64,000 nt of DNA from an uncultured Synergistales bacterium (GCA_905233725.1 CAJOEM010000003.1:43148-107147); one strand, 5' to 3'. Numbered from the stretch's first letter, positions 52,752-60,931 are shown. Notes: generated from the letters alone by a model not told the origin. Numbers and translations: made by a program.

Positions 52752-53746
52752 ATGTCGCGTGCAATTTCATCGTTTAGAATACGCCGCTTGATAAACTTGC
52801 TTACGTTCTTGCGAAAAAAGTCTGAAGCCGGAGCAGAGACTGGCGAATTACTGCGAGTTTGCGAGTATCGTGATCGTCGTGCGTTGCAGGCAGATATACG
52901 AATGCTGCGTGATGAGTATCGAGCCGAGATAATTTTCAAGCGAAGTTTGCCTCAGAGATATTGCCTTAAATCCGAGGGAGATTTTCTTTTGACGATTAAT
53001 CTGAATGAACAGGACGTTATTTCGCTGGTTACTGGATTGGGAATGCGCATTTTTTGCCGCACATGAGATCGAATTGCGAATTTTTGTGGCGTAAAGTTGA
53101 GAAGATATTGCCCGAGAGTTCCGTAAAATTTGGCAAGTGGCTGGCAGGAGCTGCTACTGTTGCGACACCTGTTTCAGGAATGGACGCGCAGATATTCCGG
53201 CTGATACTCGAAGCGTTGCGTGAGCGTTGTGTGTTGGGATTGATTTACAAATCGCCGTATAAAAATCGTGAAGAGCGTGAACATGTTCTTGCGCCGTGGG
53301 GAGTGTTTTTTCGGGAACATGCCTGGTATTTGCTGGCGGGTAAGTCTCGTGAGCAAGTGCCGTATTTGTTCAGGCTGTCGCGTATAATTCGAGCGGAGAA
53401 GCGTCCGGATTTAAAATATATCGAGCCGCCGGAGAATTATTCTCAGGAGAAATTCACGTCCTCAGCATGGTACGTAACGCCCGGAGATTTGGCTTATAAG
53501 ATCAAGCTGCGAATTTTTGAACCGATGGCGACGATTGTTTCTGAGACGCGATGGAATCCCACACAAGAGATAACGCGATTGGATTCGAACACGATTGAAT
53601 TATCGGCTGAAGTCCCGTATTTGAAAGAGCTGGCGCGCTGGATTATGTCGTCAGCTCCGTATGTTTCGGTGATTGAGCCTCTCGAGTTGCGCAACATTGT
53701 CTACGATTTGGCTCAGAAAATGATGACTCTGAATGCTCCGGAATAA
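52752..53746 (+). pseudogene. WYL-domain transcriptional regulator, broken by a one-base frameshift
   Basis: Frame one (52752-53066) encodes an N-terminal winged helix (FRIRRLINLLTFLRKKSEAG, YRDRRALQADIRMLRD). It breaks after SLVTGLGM. Frame two (from before 53054 to 53746) continues without overlap of content: LPHMRSNCEFLWRKVEKILP, then the WYL domain (VLGLIYKSPYKNREERE, PWGVFFREHAWYLLAG) and a WCX-like C-terminus. Adding one T to the run cattttttgcc, or one G just before, restores a single 330-residue reading frame. It is a damaged gene or a sequencing error. WYL regulators often control defence loci. Confidence 0.85.
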
Positions 53747-53888
53747 TTAATAATTCGCGAATGAATCTTTTGACCATAAATCGTTACGCTTCGGGCGATT
53801 CGTCTCTTGCGTTTGTTCCAGCATGTTATGAAATTTTTCACTGACGCAGCACACGCACTCGAACGCAACGCCGTAACTAGCAGCAATA

Positions 53889-54353
53889 TTAAAATTCAGG
53901 CGGATTACAAACTTTGCACGGAGTAAGACCTTCAGCTTTAGCATCTGCAACGGATATGGGTGTAAACTCATTTCTAACCGTTGGGCAATTTGAGTAATGA
54001 TATTTTTCACCACGGGGTGTTCTTACAATCGAAATCGAACCTGAATGCGCACGCTCGCGTTTGGTTTTCTGATTATTCTGAGGGGCTGGTTTCGAGTAAT
54101 GCTGTGTACCTTTGGTTGTTGTGACGGTCATGTCACTGCCGTAGCCATCTATTCGCAAAATCCGCTCTTGCTCTTGAACGTGTGTTTTTCGTGACGGAGA
54201 TTTCTTGCGTTTTTTGCTGGCGACAAATTCAAGTTCGTTGTGTGAATCCGTCAGCGGTGTACTTGAACTTTCCATCATGAAGCCCCACGCACAATCACAC
54301 ATAGCAAGCATCGTCAACATCAACATAACTGCTGGAACTCTCTTAATAATCAT
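53889..54353 (-). CDS. Secreted protein with Ada-like zinc-binding C-terminus
   Basis: A 154-residue protein with a signal peptide (AVMLMLTMLAMCDCAWG), a basic, low-complexity middle and a C-terminal motif KYHYSNCPTVR...LTPCKVCNPP. This resembles the Ada-like metal-binding domain found after secreted nucleases and other exported proteins. The cysteines CP...CKVC and YH could bind zinc. No catalytic domain is visible. It lies between the WYL gene and the tRNAs. The 142-base gap at 53747-53888 shows nothing recognisable. Confidence 0.75.
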   Translation of the reverse strand: MIIKRVPAVMLMLTMLAMCDCAWGFMMESSSTPLTDSHNELEFVASKKRKKSPSRKTHVQEQERILRIDGYGSDMTVTTTKGTQHYSKPAPQNNQKTKRERAHSGSISIVRTPRGEKYHYSNCPTVRNEFTPISVADAKAEGLTPCKVCNPPEF

Positions 54354-54394
54354 AATCGATCACAACACTCCCTTCCGGATTCTTTGCAAAAAAA

Positions 54395-54471
54395 TGGTGG
54401 CGGCACCTGGATTCGAACCGGGGACAACGCGGGTATGAACCGCGTGCTCTAGCCAACTGAGCTATACCGCC
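54395..54471 (-). tRNA. tRNA-Met (CAU), elongator
   Basis: A 77-base cloverleaf with encoded CCA. Acceptor GGCGGTA, D arm GCTCAGTTGG, anticodon stem-loop GCGGTTCATACCCGC (anticodon CAU), T arm GGTTCGAATCC. It is the third gene of a leftward tRNA operon and is followed by TTTTTTT, probably the terminator. Confidence 0.93.
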
Positions 54472-54498
54472 ATGATTGATTGATCACGATTGATAATT

Positions 54499-54575
54499 TG
54501 GTGGCGGGGAAAGGATTTGAACCTTTGACCTTCGGGTTATGAGCCCGACGAGCTTCCAGACTGCTCCACCCCGCG
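54499..54575 (-). tRNA. tRNA-fMet (CAU), initiator
   Basis: A 77-base cloverleaf with encoded CCA. Initiator hallmarks are visible: the first acceptor pair is unpaired (C1 against C72), and three G-C pairs flank the anticodon loop (GGGCTCATAACCC). Middle gene of the tRNA operon. Confidence 0.93.
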
Positions 54576-54579
54576 ATAT

Positions 54580-54666
54580 TGGTGCCGGACGAGGGACTTG
54601 AACCCTCACGGACTTTACGCCCCCGGGATTTTAAGTCCCGTGTGTCTGCCATTCCACCAGCCCGGC
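54580..54666 (-). tRNA. tRNA-Leu (UAA)
   Basis: An 87-base class II tRNA with encoded CCA. Acceptor GCCGGGC, anticodon loop CTTAAAA (UAA), a long variable arm and T arm GGGTTCAAGTCCC. First gene of the operon, only 4 bases from tRNA-fMet. Confidence 0.93.
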
Positions 54667-54683
54667 TTTAGCAAACACGTTGT

Positions 54684-54712
54684 ATTTTAGCGCACGATGT
54701 TCAACTCGTCAA
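54684..54712 (-). promoter_or_regulatory. tRNA operon promoter
   Basis: On the minus strand, TTGACG (54712-54707) and TAAAAT (54689-54684) with a 17-base spacer, about 18 bases from the tRNA-Leu 5' end. It is divergent from flhB. Confidence 0.75.
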
Positions 54713-54747
54713 GATCGTCAAGAGATTATCATGTATAATTCTGAATT

Positions 54748-55836
54748 ATGAATAGCATGATTAGAATTAATTTGCAATTTTTCGCCGAAGAACGTACTGA
54801 ACCGGCAACCCCCAGAAAACGCGAGAAAGTTCGTGAAGAAGGTCGCGTGTGCATGAGCAAAGATCTCAACGCTGCAATCGAAATTATCACGGCTCTGTCA
54901 GGCTTGGCTGCGTTTGGTGCGTTCATGTGGAAGATGTTGTCGAGTTTATTGACTTTCTGCGTGAATTTCATGTCGGACAGATCGCTCTTGAAAGACGGCT
55001 GGCTGTATTTAGTTTCGTGGGAAGCTATAAAAGATTATTTCGCGACGTGGCTGCCGGTTGGAGTTCTGGTTGCGATTTTTTCGACTGCGGCGGTGATTTC
55101 ACAAGTTGGTCTGGCGATGAGCAGTGAAGTTTTCAAGCCGAAATTTGACAGGCTTAATCCGTTCACTGGCATGAAGAAAATTATCTCGTTACGTTCAATC
55201 GTGGAATTGTTGAAAGGACTCTTGAAAGCTACGTTATTCGCTGTCGTTATATATTCGGCAATCCGGAATTATTTGCCCTCGACTTCGAAAGCTATGCAGA
55301 TGCCGCTGGAAATTGGCAGCGTGGAATTTTGGGATATGCTCTGGTCACTGGCTATGAAATTGGCGTTCATGTTGCTGGTGATGGCGTTCGCTGATTATGC
55401 GTACCAGAAATGGGATTTCGAAAAATCGATTCGCATGAGCAAGCAGGAAATCAAAGAAGAATATAAACAAATGGAAGGCGATCCTCAAGTTAAACAGAAA
55501 ATTCGCCAGAAGCAGCGTGAGATGGCAAAGCAGCGAATGATGTCAGACGTTCCGAAAGCTGACGTTGTAATCACGAACCCGACACGACTTGCAATCGCGA
55601 TTCAATATGACAGAGCCGTTATGGGCGCGCCGCAAGTTATCGCGAAGGGTCAGGATTTTACGGCGAAACGAATCCGTGAGATCGCAGAAAGCTATAACAT
55701 TCCGATTATCGAGAATAAGCCGCTAGCTTGGGCACTGTATCAGAATGTCGAAATTGGCGAAGAAATCCCCGAAGATTTTTACAAGTCCGTTGCAGAAGTC
55801 CTCGCCATGGTCTACAAGTTAAAGGGCAAAGCGTAG
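54748..55836 (+). CDS. flhB: Flagellar export switch protein FlhB
   Basis: A 362-residue protein. N-terminal LQFFAEERTEPATPRKREKVREEG is typical, followed by four helices and a long cytoplasmic linker. The C-terminal domain has the autocleavage site ITNPTRLAIAIQYD. The family motif is usually NPTH, and here it is NPTR. Later conserved segments are present (APQVIAKG and ENKPLAWALYQNVEIGEEIPE). No other flagellar export gene adjoins it, so it is cut off from its usual cluster. No ribosome-binding site is seen; TATAAT at 54734-54739 suggests a near-leaderless transcript. MIRIN at 54757 is an alternative start. Confidence 0.93.
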   Translation: MNSMIRINLQFFAEERTEPATPRKREKVREEGRVCMSKDLNAAIEIITALSGLAAFGAFMWKMLSSLLTFCVNFMSDRSLLKDGWLYLVSWEAIKDYFATWLPVGVLVAIFSTAAVISQVGLAMSSEVFKPKFDRLNPFTGMKKIISLRSIVELLKGLLKATLFAVVIYSAIRNYLPSTSKAMQMPLEIGSVEFWDMLWSLAMKLAFMLLVMAFADYAYQKWDFEKSIRMSKQEIKEEYKQMEGDPQVKQKIRQKQREMAKQRMMSDVPKADVVITNPTRLAIAIQYDRAVMGAPQVIAKGQDFTAKRIREIAESYNIPIIENKPLAWALYQNVEIGEEIPEDFYKSVAEVLAMVYKLKGKA

Positions 55837-55888
55837 TCCAAAATTTTTCCGGCAAATCAACGATGATCGTTATTTCAGAATCGTTATT

Positions 55889-57985
55889 TCAAGACTCAGA
55901 TTCAGAATCAGATTCATTTTCATCGCGCAAGTAAAATACTAAACCTGCAGGATCTTCGTTGTAAAGTTCGAATAGGCGCTTCAAAACGTAAAGTTTGCTT
56001 TGAGTGCTGGATGTCTTGTAAAGGTAAATTCCATCGTCAAGCTGAATGTATCTCTGGAAAGCGTTCATATTTGTGCTGAAGTAAATCGAAATCTTATCGC
56101 TTTTAGATATGGCTAATTTTGTGATAATTGTTTTATCCTCAGCGTACAAAATCTGTATGACTTTCTGGTACATTTCGATCCAACTCGTGACGGGCTGTTC
56201 GGTGTTCTTGAAAGCGAATTTTACAATTGATTGACCAGTTAATAATTCAGCGTCATCGTCTAGGCTAAACGTCTCAAGTTGTTTTTTTTCGGGCTTGTAA
56301 CTTGTGACGGGAGCAGCCCAAATTTTCAAAGCAAATCCCATGAGATAATCGGAGCGTTCTTCTAGTTCAGATAGCGTCCACTTGCTTTTTTGCGCGAGCC
56401 ACTGATTAAGCCTGATGCCACTTTCAATGAAGCCGTTTTGCATAGTCTTCTTGTTCGTGAATGAATCATTGCTGTATTTTGAGTTGTACGCTGTCAATGT
56501 TAGATTTGCGATTCTGTCCAAATATTCTTTGTGAATCCGTTCGTAATCATCGCCGAGTTCTCTTTGCCAAGTCGGTGTTAAATTCTGCGGCATGATATGC
56601 TCGATTGAGTATGTACCGTTGTTGCAGCGTTCATAAATATCTTTGGTCTCAAGCGTGCCGAAATTCTCGAAGCGTTCAAGAATGTAAATCTTGTTTTTGC
56701 TCTGCATTGAGTAAATGTTACGCTGTGAAAATTTCGTTACGAACTCGTTATTATCTGGGAAACGTGCGCGTTCTTTCCTGGACAACAGAGCGTATTTAAG
56801 TTTCTCGACGTAATTATCACTGGTACCGTCGTATCGAATAATTTCGCGGTGCAGAAACGGGAAAACTTTGCTCTGATGGCCCATCGGTAAATCGCAAATA
56901 ATTCCACGAAACAAGTAACTTTCCACAATCTTGAAAATTTCCGTGACTTGTGTGAGTGTAAATTTGTTTTCGTCACGCAATCTCAGGACTTCGAGAAAAT
57001 ACGGTCGTGTCACAGTTGTCTCTAGACGATTCAGCCTCAATATGCAATTATCAAGTTCACGTTCGCCGGAGTTGCTCTTCCCAATCAGAATCTCGTAACG
57101 TTTTGCGTAATCCAGAATATTTTCGAGCAAAGATTTCGTATCAAGTTGTGAGTTCTCGACAAACTCTTTAAAGTTGATATAAACTCTCTGTTTTTGCGGA
57201 ATTGTTTGCTGCTTAACAGTCAAATAATCGCGAATGAATGAACTCACGTCGTATTTCGTGCGAATCTCAATCTGATTCCAATATTGCTCGTAGTAATTCT
57301 CTTGTTCTTTTGGCGACAGATTCATCAAGATAAAATTCCGGATTTTGTCGGCTTCAGTGAGATCTAAGCCGGTTGAGTTCAAGCTCTCGAAAATTAGCTG
57401 CGGATTGTCATCGTGATTCAGCTTTATATCTATGATCTGAAGTCTGCAAATTGCGTCGAAGAGTTCATCAACCGTTACTTCCTGTTTCTGGATTCTATCG
57501 TAAAAATACTCGTAATTCACCGTCAGATTCGATTCGCGAACATATTCCGAAGGTTTATCAAATAATTTTCTAAACGCTACTTTGTCATTTTTAACGGATT
57601 TCAATTTCATACGAGTTTCTTGCGGTTGCCACTTGTCTATGAGATATTCTTCGAGAATTTGCTGTTTCAAGCTAGACTCACTCGATGCGATAACGCCATT
57701 ATTCAGCAGATTATACATAGCAAGAAATAGCAACGACACCGTAGTAATTCGCTGTTGCCCGTCGATAATCAAAAATTCCTGATTGCGCCCGTTAGAATCA
57801 TAAACTGAGACAATGCTGCCGAAAAAATGACTTTTGCGATTTTGCGTGATTATTTTCACGAGATCGTCGTAAAGTCGTCTGCAATGCTCGATTTTCCAAT
57901 CATAATTTCTCTGATACACGGGAATAACGAAACGTTTTTTTGAACCGTCCATATATTCTACAAATTTGCATTCTGTACCTTTCAT
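55889..57985 (-). CDS. DUF262/DUF1524 protein, GmrSD-like type IV restriction enzyme
   Basis: A 698-residue protein. The N-terminal DUF262 (ParB-like) domain has VIPVYQRNYDW and the catalytic-type FLIIDGQQRITTVSLL. The middle is helical, and a C-terminal DUF1524 HNH nuclease has YSIEHIMPQNLTPTW, then DRIANLTLTAYNSKYSN. An extra C-terminal domain (about 580-690) may bind a ligand. The GmrSD family cuts phage DNA carrying modified cytosines, with NTP hydrolysis by DUF262. Here both parts are fused. It is convergent with flhB. Confidence 0.9.
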   Translation of the reverse strand: MKGTECKFVEYMDGSKKRFVIPVYQRNYDWKIEHCRRLYDDLVKIITQNRKSHFFGSIVSVYDSNGRNQEFLIIDGQQRITTVSLLFLAMYNLLNNGVIASSESSLKQQILEEYLIDKWQPQETRMKLKSVKNDKVAFRKLFDKPSEYVRESNLTVNYEYFYDRIQKQEVTVDELFDAICRLQIIDIKLNHDDNPQLIFESLNSTGLDLTEADKIRNFILMNLSPKEQENYYEQYWNQIEIRTKYDVSSFIRDYLTVKQQTIPQKQRVYINFKEFVENSQLDTKSLLENILDYAKRYEILIGKSNSGERELDNCILRLNRLETTVTRPYFLEVLRLRDENKFTLTQVTEIFKIVESYLFRGIICDLPMGHQSKVFPFLHREIIRYDGTSDNYVEKLKYALLSRKERARFPDNNEFVTKFSQRNIYSMQSKNKIYILERFENFGTLETKDIYERCNNGTYSIEHIMPQNLTPTWQRELGDDYERIHKEYLDRIANLTLTAYNSKYSNDSFTNKKTMQNGFIESGIRLNQWLAQKSKWTLSELEERSDYLMGFALKIWAAPVTSYKPEKKQLETFSLDDDAELLTGQSIVKFAFKNTEQPVTSWIEMYQKVIQILYAEDKTIITKLAISKSDKISIYFSTNMNAFQRYIQLDDGIYLYKTSSTQSKLYVLKRLFELYNEDPAGLVFYLRDENESDSESES

Positions 57986-58009
57986 GATAAATTCTCCTGT
58001 TAATTCGCG

Positions 58010-58507
58010 CTAGTTCACGTAATGTATGCGATTCTCGTCGAAGCGATCTTCCTGATGATTTTTCCGAGCCGGATAGCCCAGCGCAAAAATCGAGAACGCC
58101 TCAAGATTATCCGGCAACGAGAGAATATTTCGCACGAGAGCCATGCGTTCCTGTTGAGGAGCAATGCCAAGCCACACGCCGCCAAGTCCAAGTTCGTCAG
58201 TCATGAGCCACATGTTTTCCTGAGCGATTGACATGTCAATATGCGCGTATTCAGGCAGCCACAAGCCAGTTTTTCGATAAACCGGAACTATTGCAACAGG
58301 AGCTTTTGCCGCACACGATGCGTATTTATGTGATTTCGAAAGTTCCAGTAATTTCTCGCGATTCGTAACGACGTAAAATTCCCAGGGCTGTTGATTACCG
58401 CAAGATGGAGCCTGCATTCCAGCACGAATAATTTCCGTGATTTTCTCAGGCTCAACGGGACGATCTTCAAATTGCCTAACGCTGACTCTTGTGTAAATAC
58501 TGCTCAT
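58010..58507 (-). CDS. Nitroreductase-family flavoprotein
   Basis: A 165-residue FMN enzyme. YTRVSVRQFEDRPVEPEKI and AGMQAPSCGNQQPWEFYVV carry the FMN-phosphate and FMN-ring contacts, followed by ENMWLMTDELGLGGVWLGI and the closing FALGYPAR. Short nitroreductases reduce nitro-aromatics or quinones with NAD(P)H. It lies 4 bases downstream of the Rrf2-acetyltransferase gene, behind GAGGTG, so it is probably in that operon and its regulon. Confidence 0.92.
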   Translation of the reverse strand: MSSIYTRVSVRQFEDRPVEPEKITEIIRAGMQAPSCGNQQPWEFYVVTNREKLLELSKSHKYASCAAKAPVAIVPVYRKTGLWLPEYAHIDMSIAQENMWLMTDELGLGGVWLGIAPQQERMALVRNILSLPDNLEAFSIFALGYPARKNHQEDRFDENRIHYVN

Positions 58508-58511
58508 AATT

Positions 58512-59582
58512 TCACCTCAGTTTTGATTTTACCATTTCTAAGTTGCTGCTTGTCAATAGCGGAATTAGAGCATTGATTTCGTCGATACTTTTGTCCCACC
58601 ACTTGAAGCTCAGCATTAACTCGATCAGTTCGTCATCGAAGCGTTTCCTGATCAGTTTTGCCGGATTACCCGCAACGATCGTATACGGAGCAACACGACT
58701 ACCCACGACGCTGTTTGCTCCGATAATCGCTCCGTCTCCAATGTTCACTCCGGGAAGTATCACGGCGTTCTGACCTATCCAAACGTCATTGCCAATCACT
58801 GTGTCTCCTTTGAACGGCATGTCTGATTTTTCAGGAGCTTTCATGTGCCAGCCATCGAGCGTATAAAACGGAAATGTTGTTACAGCGTTCATCTGGTGAT
58901 TAGCGTCGTTCATGACAAATTCTACACCTGCTGCAATCTGGCAGAATTTCCCAATGATTAACTTGTCTCTGCTCCACGGGTAAAAATTCGTAACGTGGCT
59001 CTCGAATTCAGAATCTGCAATGTACGTAAAATCTCCGACGATTATGTTCGGATTCTTAATCGTGGGCTTAACGTAAATTTCGCGATCATATCCTGCAATC
59101 GGATTGATCGTGTTTGGGTTTGGTGTGTTCATTCGGGTTATTTTTTTGCCAGAATCCAGAATATCCTGCATTCCCGTCCTCAAATCCGCTATCGTGTACT
59201 TTTTCATCTCGTTCTCCATAGCGCTTTGGATTTCTTTCAGCTTGCCATCCAGAAGGGCGTGGATGTTTTTGCCTACAGGACACTGTGGACTAGGATTTTC
59301 ATGAAACCTGAATAAGTCTCCGTCCTCCACTGGATCTATGGCCTGATATACATCATAGAAAGATATTTCCGACAGTTCTCTTGTTGGCGAGATTCCTCCA
59401 GTTCCTCTTGCTACTGTGATAAGACCTGCACCTTGCAGCTGTGTGAGTATTTTTCGAATGATGACCGGATTAGTTCCTATGCTATCTGCGAGGAAATCAC
59501 TCGTAACTTTGTATTCATCCTTAAACGTAGCCACACATGTGAAGATATGCAAAGCCACGGTAAATCTGCTTGATATCTGCAT
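58512..59582 (-). CDS. Fusion of an Rrf2 regulator and a hexapeptide-repeat acetyltransferase
   Basis: A 356-residue protein. Residues 1-145 form an Rrf2 winged helix (MQISSRFTVALHIFTCVA, then IGTNPVIIRKILTQLQGAGL), with only one Cys (SPQCPVG) for sensing. From about 155 (NTPNPNTINPIAGYDRE) it is a Vat/CatB-like xenobiotic acetyltransferase (VIGNDVWIGQNAVILPGV, GAIIGANSVVGSRV, YTIVAGNPAKLIRKRF), with the catalytic His in NDANHQMN. The ATG has GGAGG 8 bases upstream. Each half is near the full length of a separate family, so a lost stop codon probably fused two adjacent genes. Confidence 0.88.
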   Translation of the reverse strand: MQISSRFTVALHIFTCVATFKDEYKVTSDFLADSIGTNPVIIRKILTQLQGAGLITVARGTGGISPTRELSEISFYDVYQAIDPVEDGDLFRFHENPSPQCPVGKNIHALLDGKLKEIQSAMENEMKKYTIADLRTGMQDILDSGKKITRMNTPNPNTINPIAGYDREIYVKPTIKNPNIIVGDFTYIADSEFESHVTNFYPWSRDKLIIGKFCQIAAGVEFVMNDANHQMNAVTTFPFYTLDGWHMKAPEKSDMPFKGDTVIGNDVWIGQNAVILPGVNIGDGAIIGANSVVGSRVAPYTIVAGNPAKLIRKRFDDELIELMLSFKWWDKSIDEINALIPLLTSSNLEMVKSKLR

Positions 59583-59597
59583 ATAAACTACCTCCGG

Positions 59598-59618
59598 CTG
59601 TAACTTCAATGATTACAT
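59598..59618. promoter_or_regulatory. Palindromic operator, copy 1 (Rrf2 5' region)
   Basis: CTGTAA, 9 bases, TTACAT, that is ATGTAA-N9-TTACAG on the minus strand. It lies just before the Rrf2-fusion ribosome-binding site and overlaps the end of the SnoaL gene. It matches two sites in the SnoaL promoter region in half-site and spacing. Confidence 0.6.
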
Positions 59619-60388
59619 TAGAATTTGCCGTTCTGGTTCTGCCATGTTTCTTTTGCGGCAAGTGTTTCTATTACATCCCAGTGTTCTGCGATAAAGCCGT
59701 TTTCCACACGGAACAGATCATAATAGGTAGTCGGTACACCGCCTAAAGAACCTTCACTGCAGGCAAGCGCATAGTCACCGTCAGCAAGAACCATGTGCGT
59801 CTTGTCGTAAATCATAGAAATGCCTTGTTTTGCCATTGCTTCAAGAGCAGCACCAAGTCCCGACAGTCCGTCAGCGATGGAAATGTTGTGCTGAATGTAT
59901 TTATCGCCATCGTAGTAAGATGTCAGCTTACCCGGATTTTCTCCGCGAAGCACATCGCCAACAAATCCGGCAACGATACGGCGAGTTTCTTCCTTGTCAA
60001 CGTCTTTCTTTTCAAGTGTTCCGTCAATCTGAGTATGACCGGAAGGATTCGGCTTTGCAATATTCTGAAGGTTATCCCAGTGTTCGTCGATTTTTCCGTC
60101 GGCGTTGAAATGGAAAATGTCAAAAGCCACCTGCTCACCTGCTCCGGCAAAATTGTAAACGCTATGAAGGAAAACGCAATCAGCGTCTTCGAAAGCGCGA
60201 ATGTTGTTGACCGTAGTCTTTACGGGTGCTTGCTGAAGACCTGCGACGGCGGCTACGAATGCGTCTGCACCAGTACCGAAAGCGAGGTTGTGCTGCTTGT
60301 ACTCAGGCGCGAGAAGAGACTTTGCTTTCTCAACATCACCGGAAACGAATGTGCCAATTAGGGTCAATGCCTTTTCTTTATTTGTCAT
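59618..60388 (-). CDS. SnoaL/NTF2-like protein with two domains
   Basis: A 256-residue protein with two cone-fold SnoaL-like domains. Domain 1 spans residues 1-125 (YKQHNLAFGTGADAF, FHFNADGKIDEHWDNLQ). Domain 2 spans 135-256 (YIQHNISIADGLSGL, FRVENGFIAEHWDVIE). The repeated YxQHN...EHWD pattern is plain. Such proteins may be isomerases, hydratases or binding proteins; no exact substrate can be read. A strong promoter and operators precede it, and it heads the leftward operon with the Rrf2 fusion and the nitroreductase. Confidence 0.88.
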   Translation of the reverse strand: MTNKEKALTLIGTFVSGDVEKAKSLLAPEYKQHNLAFGTGADAFVAAVAGLQQAPVKTTVNNIRAFEDADCVFLHSVYNFAGAGEQVAFDIFHFNADGKIDEHWDNLQNIAKPNPSGHTQIDGTLEKKDVDKEETRRIVAGFVGDVLRGENPGKLTSYYDGDKYIQHNISIADGLSGLGAALEAMAKQGISMIYDKTHMVLADGDYALACSEGSLGGVPTTYYDLFRVENGFIAEHWDVIETLAAKETWQNQNGKF

Positions 60389-60427
60389 GTTAGTATTCTC
60401 CTTAGATTTTTACGAATTATATTTTAG

Positions 60428-60448
60428 ATGTAATCGCTGTGATTTCAT
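60428..60448. promoter_or_regulatory. Palindromic operator, copy 2
   Basis: ATGTAA, 9 bases, TTTCAT, between the SnoaL start and its -10 box. Same half-site and same N9 spacing as the other copies, with one mismatch. Confidence 0.5.
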
Positions 60449-60459
60449 CTGATGGATAA

Positions 60460-60488
60460 AATATAACATAGCGGATATGTAATGTCAA
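60460..60488 (-). promoter_or_regulatory. SnoaL operon promoter
   Basis: On the minus strand, a consensus TTGACA (60488-60483) and TATATT (60465-60460) with a 17-base spacer, about 70 bases from the SnoaL ATG. The -35 box is covered by a palindromic operator (60477-60497), which suggests repression. Confidence 0.8.
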
Positions 60489-60497
60489 TAGTTACAT
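60477..60497. promoter_or_regulatory. Palindromic operator, copy 3 (perfect)
   Basis: ATGTAA, 9 bases, TTACAT, a perfect inverted repeat that spans the SnoaL -35 box and touches the HxlR stop codon. Confidence 0.65.
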
Positions 60498-60931
60498 CAG
60501 GATTTTTCAGTATTAATATTAATGTCAACAGTTTCGCAAATTTTGGATTTGGCACAGTTCGCGCTTGAGGTTTCTTTCTTCATTTCCTTCATTTGATCTT
60601 CAGCCCATTGATACACCGACTCCAACGCAGGAATCAATGTCTTTCCCCTATTCGCAAGTGAATACTCAACAGTTGGCGGTATCGTACTGTACTGCTTTCT
60701 TGTAATGAATCTGTCCTGTTCCAGCTCTCTCAGGCACTTTGTCAACATGGTTGCCGTAATGCCTACGACCTTTCTCTCCAGTTCACGATAACGGAGCGTC
60801 TGGTTTTCAGCGTCTGCAATATACCACAGGATCGGCAGTTTCCATTTCTGTCCGATTAGTTCCATAGCATACAGTATGGGACAATCTGTCTCATAGATAT
60901 TCTCTTCTTTGGGCAATGGTTTTTTAGTCAT
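60497..60931 (-). CDS. HxlR-family transcriptional regulator
   Basis: A 144-residue winged-helix protein. CPILYAMELIGQKWKLPILWYI is the HxlR opening, with the conserved Cys that senses electrophiles in some members. RYRELERKVVGITATMLTKCLRELEQD is the recognition helix region and YSTIPPTVEYSLANRGKTLIPAL the wing. It is divergent from an Old-Yellow-Enzyme gene, which is a common HxlR target arrangement. Confidence 0.92.
   Translation of the reverse strand: MTKKPLPKEENIYETDCPILYAMELIGQKWKLPILWYIADAENQTLRYRELERKVVGITATMLTKCLRELEQDRFITRKQYSTIPPTVEYSLANRGKTLIPALESVYQWAEDQMKEMKKETSSANCAKSKICETVDININTEKS

Noticed and set aside
53040-53066. Programmed -1 frameshift in the WYL gene
   Set aside because: The T-run is not a proper slippery heptamer in the zero frame and I see no downstream pseudoknot; WYL regulators are not known to need frameshifting. 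A simple indel is more likely.
53747-54013. Minus-strand ORF of 88 codons after the WYL gene
   Set aside because: It overlaps the secreted Ada-like protein in another frame and has no recognisable features.
54395-54666. tRNA genes as an attachment site for an integrated element
   Set aside because: No integrase gene and no repeated tRNA 3' end was seen nearby within the window.
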